Positions 1-5,399 are shown, counted from the first letter of the stretch. The stretch is DNA of 5,399 nucleotides from Phycisphaeraceae bacterium (GCA_020850375.1 JADZET010000471.1:1-5399), one strand, 5' to 3'. Notes: generated by a model from the sequence alone, not told the origin. Made by a program: numbers and translations.

Positions 1-1184
1 GGCGTGAGGTTCTGGGCCTCGTCGACGATGATGAACTGATTGGGGATCGACCGGCCGCGGATGTAGGTCAGCGGTTCGAGCACCACCTTGCCCGAGTCCA
101 TCAGCTCGGTGATGCGGTTCTCGGGCGACTTGCTCACGGCGTACTGCGAGCCGCCGGTGCGGGTCGAGAGCAGGTAGCTGAGGTTGTCGAAGATCGGCTG
201 CATCCAGGCGGCGAGCTTTTCGTCCTTGTCCCCAGGCAGGTAGCCGATGTCGCGGCCCATGGGCATGATCGGGCGCGCCACCAGGAGCTTGTCGTACCGC
301 TCCTCGGTCATCGTTTTGGCCATGCCGGCGGCGATGGCCAGCAGCGTCTTGCCCGTGCCGGCCGATCCCAGGAGGGTCACGAGCTTGACCTCGTCGTCGA
401 GCAAGAGGTCCAGGGCCATGGTCTGCTGGACGTTGCGGGCCATGATGCCGAAGACGGGCTTGCGGGGGCCCTGGATGGGGATGAGGTTGTCCGTGTCGCC
501 GAGCCGGCGGGCCAGGCCCGTGTGCGAGTCGTCGACGGCCGAGCGGAGCTGCACGTACTCGTTGGCCACCAGCGAGATCATCTGCTCCTGCCCGCGTTCG
601 TCCGTGCGGACGAGGTAAGGCTCGAGCCGGCTGACCTCGAGATACTTCTCCTCGTAGAGGGCGTCGATCAGCTCGGGCGGCACCGTCACGGTGATAAAGC
701 CCTGGTACAGATGCTCGGGGTCGACCTTCTCGGCCTCGAAGTCCTCGACGCGCAGCCCCAGGGCGTCGGCCTTGATGCGGACATTGACGTCCTTGGAGAT
801 CAGGATCGTGCGCTTCTTCTGGTTCTGGAGCTCGAGGGCCACGGCGATGATGCGGTTGTCCGGTGAGTCCTCGACGATCCAGCGAGGACGATCCTGCGCC
901 GAGAAGATCACGCGGACCTGTCCGCCGTGGCCGTTCCAGGTCACGCCCTCGGACAACGGCCCCGTGGCCCGCAGGCGGTCGAGGTGGCGGATCACCTGGC
1001 GGGCGTTGCGGCCGACGTCGTCGTTCTGCTTCTTGAACTTGTCGAGTTCCTCGAGCACCGTGAACGGCACGACCACCTCGTTGTCATCGAACATGAACAA
1101 CGCGTTGGGGTTGTGCAGCAGGACGTTGGTGTCCAGGACGAAGTACTTGACGTGGGACTTGTCCGATCTGGCGGTTTCGCTCAA
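1..1184 (-). CDS. PhoH family ATPase with N-terminal PIN domain (PhoH2/YlaK type), 3' end cut off by the window
   Basis: Translating the minus strand from 1184 gives 394 codons without a stop, running off the left edge. Residues about 13-150 form a PIN nuclease domain: 'VLDTNVLLH' carries the first acidic residue (D18), 'VLEELDKFK' the conserved Glu region, and 'SPDNRI' (D109) and 'SKDVNVR' (D132) the later acidic residues. A PhoH ATPase domain follows, with Walker A GSAGTGKT at 273-280 and Walker B 'FIIVDEAQN' at 384-392. Known PIN-PhoH proteins couple an ATP-driven RNA helicase to a ribonuclease in the cytoplasm. Family members are usually about 430-460 residues, so roughly 40-70 C-terminal residues are missing. 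I place the start at TTG 1184 because GGGAG lies 8 nt upstream. An in-frame ATG at 1220 would add 12 residues but has no visible ribosome binding site. It is the last gene of the co-directional run, 67 nt after the GNAT gene. The family assignment is secure; the in vivo RNA targets are unknown. Confidence 0.93.
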   Translation of the reverse strand, partial: MSETARSDKSHVKYFVLDTNVLLHNPNALFMFDDNEVVVPFTVLEELDKFKKQNDDVGRNARQVIRHLDRLRATGPLSEGVTWNGHGGQVRVIFSAQDRPRWIVEDSPDNRIIAVALELQNQKKRTILISKDVNVRIKADALGLRVEDFEAEKVDPEHLYQGFITVTVPPELIDALYEEKYLEVSRLEPYLVRTDERGQEQMISLVANEYVQLRSAVDDSHTGLARRLGDTDNLIPIQGPRKPVFGIMARNVQQTMALDLLLDDEVKLVTLLGSAGTGKTLLAIAAGMAKTMTEERYDKLLVARPIMPMGRDIGYLPGDKDEKLAAWMQPIFDNLSYLLSTRTGGSQYAVSKSPENRITELMDSGKVVLEPLTYIRGRSIPNQFIIVDEAQNLT

Positions 1185-1192
1185 AGCGTGAT

Positions 1193-1197
1193 CTCCC
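1193..1197 (-). promoter_or_regulatory. Ribosome binding site supporting the TTG start of the PIN-PhoH gene
   Basis: The minus strand reads GGGAG followed by 8 nt and then TTG at 1184. The competing in-frame ATG at 1220 is preceded by a G/C-rich stretch without a purine-rich Shine-Dalgarno core. The site therefore favours the non-ATG start. Confidence 0.6.
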
Positions 1198-1251
1198 GAG
1201 TGTCGGTCGCCTGCAAGCATGCCGCGTCCGTGCGGCGAGCGTCCATGAATA

Positions 1252-1878
1252 TTATCGGCCAGCCGGGCCGGCGGGTTCGTGATTGGTTTGGAATCGCATG
1301 GCATGATAGGCCGCCCGGGCCGCGGGCCAGTCCTCGGCCAGCATGGCGTAGAGCTCGTGGTCGACCCGTCGGCCGTCGTACCGGCCGACGCCACGAAGCG
1401 TGCCCTCGTGGGTGAATCCAAGGCGGCAGGGCACCGCCCGGCTCCGACTGTTCGCCGACTCGGCCCGAATGGTGATCCGTCGCAGCCCCAGTTCACCAAA
1501 GCCATGGTCCAATAACGCCACGGCAGCTCGGGTGACCGCCCCCCTGCCCTGCTCGGCCTCGGCCAGCCAGTAACCCAGGTCTGCCTCGGACGCTTCAAAG
1601 ACGCCGCTGGAACGCCTGACGTCCATCAACCCGACGCCCCCCACCACCCGGCCCTGTCGGCGGATTGAGCAGGACACACCCTGGCCTGCTGAATAGGCCG
1701 CCAGACGACCCGCGGCAAACTGACGGGTATCCTCCACCCTGACCGTCATGACCACCCATGACAGCCATCGGGCGATATGAGCCCGATTGGCGTCGATGAC
1801 GGCAAAGATCTCCTCGGCGTGCCGGGGATGGACCAGCGTCAGTGAGAGTTCATCATCGAGTTGGATGGCGAATTCCAT
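1252..1878 (-). CDS. GNAT N-acetyltransferase, RimJ/RimL-like (Acetyltransf_3 type)
   Basis: This 208-residue protein should transfer an acetyl group from acetyl-CoA to an amine; the substrate cannot be read from the sequence. The RimJ/RimL hallmarks occur in order. The N-terminal strand 'LSLTLVHPRHAEEIFAVIDANRAHIARWLSW' region (11-41) matches the usual 'L..L....A..LF..I..NR.HL..WL.W' opening. 'LGYWLAEAEQGRGAVTRA' (about 101-118) carries the acetyl-CoA pyrophosphate loop Q110-G-R-G113. N143 and 'RLGFTHEGTLR' (152-162) form the late motif seen in ribosomal-protein and YdaF-type acetyltransferases. I chose ATG 1878 because AGGAG sits 6 nt upstream and homology begins there. An in-frame ATG at 1935 would add 19 unrelated residues and overlap the upstream gene. 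The gene begins 23 nt after that upstream GNAT gene, so both are probably co-transcribed. A ribosomal-protein N-terminal substrate is possible, but so is a small molecule. Confidence 0.88.
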   Translation of the reverse strand: MEFAIQLDDELSLTLVHPRHAEEIFAVIDANRAHIARWLSWVVMTVRVEDTRQFAAGRLAAYSAGQGVSCSIRRQGRVVGGVGLMDVRRSSGVFEASEADLGYWLAEAEQGRGAVTRAAVALLDHGFGELGLRRITIRAESANSRSRAVPCRLGFTHEGTLRGVGRYDGRRVDHELYAMLAEDWPAARAAYHAMRFQTNHEPAGPAGR

Positions 1879-1884
1879 CGTTGT

Positions 1885-1889
1885 CTCCT
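1885..1889 (-). promoter_or_regulatory. Ribosome binding site deciding the start of the RimJ/RimL-like GNAT gene
   Basis: The minus strand reads AGGAG, 6 nt before ATG 1878, inside the 23-nt gap between the two GNAT genes. This near-consensus site is why the shorter start is preferred over the in-frame ATG at 1935. Confidence 0.75.
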
Positions 1890-1901
1890 GCGCCTTGATC
1901 G

Positions 1902-2522
1902 TCAGGGTCGGGAGTCTGGCTGTGGTTTCACCCACAAGGCCATCAGCAGGTCGTCGACGAACTCGCCTGGTTCGCGCTGCGTCTCGCCGCGCAGGCGTGC
2001 CTCCTCGATGAAGCCGAACCTCCGGTAGAGCCGGATCGCCCTTTCGTTGTCGACATAGACCGCCAACGTCAGCTTCATGAGCATCGGGTGCCTCTCGACC
2101 CAGTCAACCAGGGCCGCCATCATGGCCGTGCCCAGTCCACTGCCCCAGAAGGCCTGCCGGCAGTGGATGCCCAGCGTCGCCACGTGGCTGCGACGCCGGC
2201 GATCGACGACGCTGGTGTTGGCCACCGCCACGATCTGACCGTCGTGCTCCGCCAGGATCATGAGCTGGCCGCGCCGCGGATCCAGGCCGGCCAGGAACTG
2301 CCGCTCCTTCGCCTCGTCGAACTTCCACTCCTCCAGCAGCGTCAGGACGTAGGGACGGATCTCCGGCAGCGCCGCGTGCATGTGCCCCACCATCGCCGAC
2401 GCGTCATCGGGCGTCGCCTGGCGGATCAGCACCTCGCGGCCATCCTTGAGTACGACGTGTCGCGGCTTAAAGACAGGTTCCGATGGAACCGTGGCCGGGT
2501 ATGAACCAATGGATGTGTTCAT
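1902..2522 (-). CDS. GNAT N-acetyltransferase (Acetyltransf_1 type)
   Basis: This 206-residue protein has a single GNAT fold. After a non-conserved lead of about 22 residues, 'LKDGREVLIRQATPDDASAM' (25-44) gives the first strand and helix. 'IVAVANTSVVDRRRRSHVATLGI' (97-119) gives the central strands. 'RQAFWGSGLGTAMM' (122-135) is motif A, with the acetyl-CoA loop Q123 to G131. 'LTLAVYVDNERAIRLYRRFGFIEEA' (151-175) is motif B, with N159 and the Y166/F169-G170-F171 signature. Chemistry is acetyl-CoA-dependent N-acetylation in the cytoplasm; the acceptor is unknown. The start at 2522 is well supported: GGAGG lies 6 nt upstream, inside the end of the methyltransferase gene, and the ATG overlaps that gene's TGA as ATGA, indicating translational coupling. 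It resembles the downstream GNAT only in fold, so the pair does not look like a recent duplication. Confidence 0.9.
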   Translation of the reverse strand: MNTSIGSYPATVPSEPVFKPRHVVLKDGREVLIRQATPDDASAMVGHMHAALPEIRPYVLTLLEEWKFDEAKERQFLAGLDPRRGQLMILAEHDGQIVAVANTSVVDRRRRSHVATLGIHCRQAFWGSGLGTAMMAALVDWVERHPMLMKLTLAVYVDNERAIRLYRRFGFIEEARLRGETQREPGEFVDDLLMALWVKPQPDSRP

Positions 2523-3442
2523 CGCTTGCCTCCATCACCCGCAGCCGTCACTGAGCGTCGGGCCACCAGCAGCAGGCCCGACCGCTGCCGCGTGCCGGGA
2601 CCATCGGGCTCGGCTTCAAGGTCGAAACGCTCGCAGAGATCCACAAACGGCTCGAACACGTCCGGCGTCTGGCACGCCTGCTGGGTCAATTCGCGGCCGA
2701 GGAAGTTGGCCAGCGTGCCAACGCCACCGCAGCGCAGCACCTCCAGGCCCACCCTCTCGACGAGGGCCCGCAGCTCGTGGGGGTGATACGCGCGGAAGTG
2801 GCCGAAATAATCCTGCGTGATGCCGCGCACCAGGCCAGGGTTCTCGGGGAATTGCTCCTGCTCCCATCGGCCATGGTCGAGCATCTCGTACACGGCGGGG
2901 ATGATCCGCTTGTAGACGATCAGGCTCGACTCGAGCCAGACGCGCACCATCGAGGCCCGGTGCGAGACGGTGAGCACGACCCAGCGCTTGGCCACCCGGC
3001 ACGTCTCGGCCACGGCCCGGTCGGCCGCCGGCCCGCAGAAGGAGATCGCGCCATCCATGTTCAGCACCAGGTCGAACGATCGGTCCGCGAACCGTGACAG
3101 ATCGGCCGCGTCGCCCTGCTCGAAACGGATATTGGACAGGTCGCCCGCTTTCTGCCTGGCGATGTCGAGCATGCGCTGCGACAGATCCAGGTGCGTGACC
3201 TGATAACCCCGCCTGGCCAGTGGGATCGAGAATGCCCCCGTGGCCCCACCAACGTCAAGGATGGTCGTGGCCTCGGGCCGTTGCAATATTTCCACAAGAC
3301 GTCGCTCGATCTCCCGCCAGCGCAGGGCCCGATTTACCGGCTCGTCACTTTGATCGTTCTCCTCGCGATCCGCCTTGGCATCCCACCATTGGCGTTGACG
3401 GTCCAGAGCGGCGGCCGTGACTGAGGGGATTGACGCGTTCAT
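2519..3442 (-). CDS. Class I SAM-dependent methyltransferase, substrate unknown
   Basis: This 307-residue protein has a Rossmann-type methyltransferase core. Motif I 'ILDVGGATGAFSIPLA' (61-76) has the glycine-rich D-x-G-x-x-x-G loop that binds S-adenosylmethionine. 'VTHLDLSQRML' (82-92) supplies the acidic residue (D86) that usually contacts the ribose. 'FEQGDAADLSRF' (107-118) is the adenine-side motif and 'FDLVLNMDGAISF' (123-135) is motif IV/post-II. A hydrophobic insert at about 160-185 follows, then 'FRAYHPHELRALVERVGLEVL' (216-236), a common C-terminal element of small-molecule methyltransferases. The N-terminal helix 'RQRQWWDAKADREEND' may cap the active site. It overlaps leuA upstream and the GNAT gene downstream, each by ATGA. 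The site before its own ATG is weak (AAGG about 10 nt away), so expression probably depends on coupling to leuA. A methylated metabolite is more likely than RNA or DNA because no nucleic-acid-binding domain is visible, but this is inference. Confidence 0.87.
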   Translation of the reverse strand: MNASIPSVTAAALDRQRQWWDAKADREENDQSDEPVNRALRWREIERRLVEILQRPEATTILDVGGATGAFSIPLARRGYQVTHLDLSQRMLDIARQKAGDLSNIRFEQGDAADLSRFADRSFDLVLNMDGAISFCGPAADRAVAETCRVAKRWVVLTVSHRASMVRVWLESSLIVYKRIIPAVYEMLDHGRWEQEQFPENPGLVRGITQDYFGHFRAYHPHELRALVERVGLEVLRCGGVGTLANFLGRELTQQACQTPDVFEPFVDLCERFDLEAEPDGPGTRQRSGLLLVARRSVTAAGDGGKR

Positions 3443-5094
3443 GGCTGAGCTGCCTTCGATGGGGGTTCGGTGCCGTTGTTCATCGCCGCCGCCTGCCGGG
3501 CGTCGGTGGTGCGGATGCGGTTGATGGCCACCAGATACGCCTTCGCGGCCGCCTCGATCACGTCGGTGGACAGGCCGCGGCCCTTGACCTTGCGGTCGCG
3601 GTGGCGAACCTGGACCATCACCTCGCCCTGGGCTTCCTTGCCGCTGGTGATCGCCCGCGTGGTGTAGTCCTCGAGCGTCACCGTCACGCCCGTGGCCTTC
3701 TGAATCGCCGAGTAAATCGCATCAATCGGCCCGTCGCCGGTGGCGGCCTCCATGCACTCCGTGCCGGCCGAGTCGCGCAGGACCACCGTGGCCGTGGCGA
3801 TCACGCCCGTGCCGCTGGTGACCTGGAAGCGGACCAGTTCCCACAGCGAACGCTCAGCCTGCACCTGCTGATCGAGGATCGCCTCGATGTCCTCGTCGTA
3901 GACGTCCTTTTTCTTGTCCGACAGGGTCTTAAAAGCCTCGAAGGCCTTGTCGATCGTGGCGTCGTCGACGTTATAGCCCAGGAACACCACGCGGTCGCGG
4001 AAGGCATGCCTCCCCGAGTGCTTGCCCAGGACGAGCTTGTTCTCCGGCACGCCGACCTCGCGGGGGTCCATGATCTCGTAAGTCGTGCGATGCTTGAGCA
4101 CGCCGTCCTGATGGATGCCCGACTCGTGGGCGAAGGCGTTCTCACCCACGACGGCCTTGTTCCGCTGCACGTGCAGGCCGGTGAACGACGAGACCATGCG
4201 GGAGACGGGATAAATCTTCCGGGGGTTGATGCCCGTCTCGAAGCGGCTGAAATAGTCCGCCCGCGTACGCAGGGCCATGACGATCTCCTCGAGCGCCGCG
4301 TTGCCCGCCCGCTCGCCGATGCCGTTGATCGTGCACTCGATCTGCCGCGCCCCATGCAGCATGGCCGCCAGGCTGTTGGCCACGGCCAGGCCCAGGTCGT
4401 CGTGACAATGGGCGGACAGCACGATGCCATTGCGGTCCAGTTCGGGCAGTTGCTCGCGGACGAACTGGAAAATGTGCCCATACTGCTCCGGCACGGCATA
4501 CCCCACGGTGTCGGGGATGTTGACCGTCGTCGCCCCGGCCTCGACCACCGCGGCGGTGATGTCCACCAGGTAGTTCAGCTCCGTGCGTGAGCCGTCTTCC
4601 GGGGAGAATTCCACGTCGGCTGTGTAACCACGGGCCTGCTTCACGCTCTCGACGGAGATGCGGATGATCTCGTCGAAGGCCTTGCGCAGCTTGTGCTCGC
4701 GGTGGATCTTGCTCGTGGCGCAGAAGACGTGGACGCGTCCGCCGGCCGGGTTGGCTGCGTGCTTGATCGCCTCGCCGGCCCGGTCGATGTCGCGCGGCAC
4801 GCAGCGGGCCAGCCCCGCCACCTTGGCGCGCGTCAGTTCGCCGGCCATGGCCTTGACGGACTCGAAATCCCCCACGCTGGTGATGGGGAAGCCGCCCTCG
4901 ATAATGTCCACGCCCAGGACCTCGAGCTGGCGGGCGATCTCGATCTTCTCGTTAAAGTTCAGCGTCGCCCCGGGCGACTGCTCGCCGTCGCGGAGCGTGG
5001 TGTCAAAAATCAGCACCCGGGCCTTAGGGCCGGCCGGCGGGATGGGGGCCTGCGGGGCATTGGGAGAGGACGATTCGGCGTTGTCGGCGGGCAT
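3439..5094 (-). CDS. leuA: 2-isopropylmalate synthase
   Basis: This 551-residue enzyme catalyses the first committed step of leucine biosynthesis, condensing acetyl-CoA with 2-oxoisovalerate to 2-isopropylmalate. The HMGL-like TIM barrel opens with 'FDTTLRDGEQSPG' (30-42), the first LeuA/homocitrate-synthase signature, and carries 'HCHDDLGLAVANS' (229-241), the second. Divalent-metal ligands by family analogy are D31, H229, H231 and N265 (in 'NGIGERAGNAALEE'). The linker 'HESGIHQDG' (323-331) is intact. The C-terminal regulatory (LeuA dimer) domain covers about 410-530 and includes 'GDGPIDAIYSAI' (453-464), the region where leucine feedback inhibition acts. Length fits bacterial LeuA, slightly long because of a 24-residue Ala/Pro/Ser-rich N-terminus and a short polar tail. 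The ATG at 5094 has AGGAG 8 nt upstream. It is first in the visible run and its TGA overlaps the methyltransferase ATG. The upstream region is occupied by an inverted repeat, and I see no clear promoter hexamers or leucine attenuator. Confidence 0.97.
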   Translation of the reverse strand: MPADNAESSSPNAPQAPIPPAGPKARVLIFDTTLRDGEQSPGATLNFNEKIEIARQLEVLGVDIIEGGFPITSVGDFESVKAMAGELTRAKVAGLARCVPRDIDRAGEAIKHAANPAGGRVHVFCATSKIHREHKLRKAFDEIIRISVESVKQARGYTADVEFSPEDGSRTELNYLVDITAAVVEAGATTVNIPDTVGYAVPEQYGHIFQFVREQLPELDRNGIVLSAHCHDDLGLAVANSLAAMLHGARQIECTINGIGERAGNAALEEIVMALRTRADYFSRFETGINPRKIYPVSRMVSSFTGLHVQRNKAVVGENAFAHESGIHQDGVLKHRTTYEIMDPREVGVPENKLVLGKHSGRHAFRDRVVFLGYNVDDATIDKAFEAFKTLSDKKKDVYDEDIEAILDQQVQAERSLWELVRFQVTSGTGVIATATVVLRDSAGTECMEAATGDGPIDAIYSAIQKATGVTVTLEDYTTRAITSGKEAQGEVMVQVRHRDRKVKGRGLSTDVIEAAAKAYLVAINRIRTTDARQAAAMNNGTEPPSKAAQP

Positions 5095-5173
5095 GGTTGA
5101 ATCTCCTGGCTGTCAGACGGATGCATTTCACCACGGAGAGCACGGAGGACACGGAGCAGATCACGATACTTCT

Positions 5174-5197
5174 TGTAGGGCACGCATCCTGCGTGCC
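5174..5197 (+). repeat. Inner inverted-repeat arm, left copy
   Basis: This 24-nt copy begins TGTAG and contains GGCACGC-ATCCT-GCGTGCC. It can therefore fold on its own as a 7-bp hairpin with a 5-nt loop (5179-5197). It is also an exact reverse complement of 5226-5249, so it can pair with that copy instead. Confidence 0.9.
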
Positions 5198-5225
5198 TTG
5201 CATAAGACACATGGCCGGCTCAGGT

Positions 5226-5249
5226 GGCACGCAGGATGCGTGCCCTACA
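5226..5249 (-). repeat. Inner inverted-repeat arm, right copy
   Basis: This is the exact reverse complement of 5174-5197. On the plus strand it contains GGCACGC-AGGAT-GCGTGCC, a second self-complementary 7-bp hairpin (5226-5244), followed by CCTAC. The two copies differ in orientation only through the 5-nt loop and the TGTAG tail. Confidence 0.9.
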
Positions 5250-5303
5250 GTTAACTTTGTCCTCCGTGTCTTCTCCGTGCTCTCCGTGTCCTCCGTGGTA
5301 AAT

Positions 5304-5399
5304 CTCTGAGGATCGAAAACAAAAAACCCTGTCTCGGAGGCTCCGGACAGGGCGTTGGTTCGACGCTAAACGGCTCGCGGCCGCACCCTATCCAGAGCA
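5304..5399. other. Right-edge non-coding stretch around the terminator
   Basis: Together with the repeat element, this makes 305 bases (5095-5399) without a supportable gene. Apart from the terminator I see only a NotI-like GCGGCCGC at 5376-5383 and possible 3' ends of a gene outside the window. No tRNA, small RNA or clear promoter can be supported. The segment from 5095 to 5124, left of the repeat, holds the leuA ribosome binding site at 5103-5107. Confidence 0.6.
5316..5352 (-). terminator. Factor-independent terminator of an upstream minus-strand unit
   Basis: On the minus strand CCCTGTC (5352-5346) pairs with GACAGGG (5333-5327). Inside the stem CGG/CCG adds further pairing. The hairpin is followed at once by TTTTTTGTTTT (5326-5316). 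The plus-strand side has no T tract beyond the stem, so it acts on minus-strand transcripts. It lies 222 nt before leuA, implying that leuA has its own promoter to its left, or that this is a conditional stop in a long leader. Between it and the window edge a minus-strand frame ends '...ALDRVRPRAV' with TAG at 5368-5366. This could be the tail of the upstream gene but is too short to call. Confidence 0.82.

Larger units (their letters stand above)
5125..5303. repeat. Nested inverted-repeat element with polypurine outer arms and palindromic inner cores
   Basis: The outer arms are ATTT(C)ACCACGGAG-type sequence at 5125-5156 and its approximate reverse complement at 5259-5303. Both are built from roughly 9-nt units (CACGGAGGA, CACGGAGAG, CACGGAGAAGA), with three CACGGAG cores on the left and four on the right. 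The inner arms are a perfect 24-bp inverted repeat (5174-5197 and 5226-5249) around a 28-nt centre. The reading frames through it (for example 'STEDTEQ' and 'HHGEHGGHGAD') are low-complexity by-products and not genes. I see no target-site duplication. From memory, CACGGAGGA-type and GGCACGCATCCTGCGTGCC-type sequences recur in many planctomycete and other environmental genomes, so it may be a dispersed, non-autonomous repeat. It fills most of the 221 nt between the upstream terminator and leuA, and would be transcribed as a large hairpin if the promoter lies to its right. Confidence 0.9.

Noticed and set aside
247..1191. Several overlapping plus-strand open frames opposite the PIN-PhoH gene
   Set aside because: The minus strand encodes continuous PIN and PhoH motifs in the right order across this stretch. 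The plus-strand frames are Arg/Ser-rich or Val/Leu/Asp-rich without domains.
1221..1236. Small G/C hairpin (GCCGC...GCGGC) between the second GNAT gene and phoH
   Set aside because: Only a 5-bp stem with no following T tract on either strand. This is expected by chance in G+C-rich sequence and is not supportable as a terminator.
1879..1935. 19-residue N-terminal extension of the RimJ/RimL-like GNAT from ATG 1935
   Set aside because: It would overlap the upstream gene by 34 nt and lacks family similarity, whereas ATG 1878 has AGGAG at ideal spacing.
3430..4590. Long plus-strand open frame (386 codons) antisense to leuA
   Set aside because: It mirrors a secure leuA gene in a G+C-rich genome, has Arg/Leu/Val/His-rich composition with no recognisable domain, and shows no ribosome binding site. 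It is a shadow of leuA codon usage.
5010..5210. Leucine-rich open frame upstream of leuA (contains 'RDLLRVLRALRGE'), tempting as a leucine attenuation leader peptide
   Set aside because: The Leu codons come from the CTCCGTG unit array of the inverted repeat. The ATG at 5210 has no ribosome binding site, the frame runs into leuA out of register, and no terminator lies between it and leuA, so classical attenuation cannot work here.
5125..5303. CRISPR array or insertion sequence
   Set aside because: The units are inverted or tandem without unique regular spacers, there is no transposase frame, and no target-site duplication is visible at the flanks.
5097..5309. Plus-strand open frame across the repeat element
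   Set aside because: It consists almost wholly of the repeat arms and palindromic cores in translation ('STEDTEQ', 'HASCVP', 'SVLSVSSVV'), lacks a plausible ribosome binding site, and resembles spurious proteins from such repeats.

Overview
The window is G+C-rich bacterial chromosome. Every gene I can support lies on the minus strand, so it reads right to left: leuA (2-isopropylmalate synthase), a class I SAM-dependent methyltransferase, two GNAT acetyltransferases of different subtypes, and a PIN-PhoH ATPase cut off by the left edge. The organism cannot be named from this alone. The G+C-rich coding, the leuA type, and a non-coding element built from 'CACGGAGGA' units around 'GGCACGCATCCTGCGTGCC' cores together suggest an environmental bacterium, possibly of the Planctomycetota. 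That is a recollection-based guess and not a demonstrated assignment.

Layout from right to left. Positions 5316-5352 hold a strong factor-independent terminator oriented on the minus strand. It closes an upstream minus-strand transcription unit whose body lies outside the window. Positions 5125-5303 hold a 179-bp nested inverted repeat that fills most of the space between that terminator and leuA. leuA (5094-3439) overlaps the methyltransferase gene (3442-2519) by ATGA, and that gene overlaps the first GNAT gene (2522-1902) by ATGA. After a 23-nt gap carrying a clear ribosome binding site comes the second GNAT gene (1878-1252). After a further 67 nt comes phoH (1184 to beyond position 1), probably starting at TTG.

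Together the genes look like one co-directional unit: a housekeeping leucine-biosynthesis enzyme translationally coupled to small modifying enzymes of unknown substrate, with an RNA-metabolism ATPase downstream. Only LeuA and PhoH can be given precise family functions. The methyltransferase and the GNATs can be placed by fold only. I see no CRISPR array, tRNA, rRNA, transposase, phage gene or defence cassette. I do not see a convincing new multi-gene system. The two things most worth a second look are the nested inverted repeat sitting where the leuA promoter or leader should be, and the tight coupling of leuA to a methyltransferase/acetyltransferase pair.
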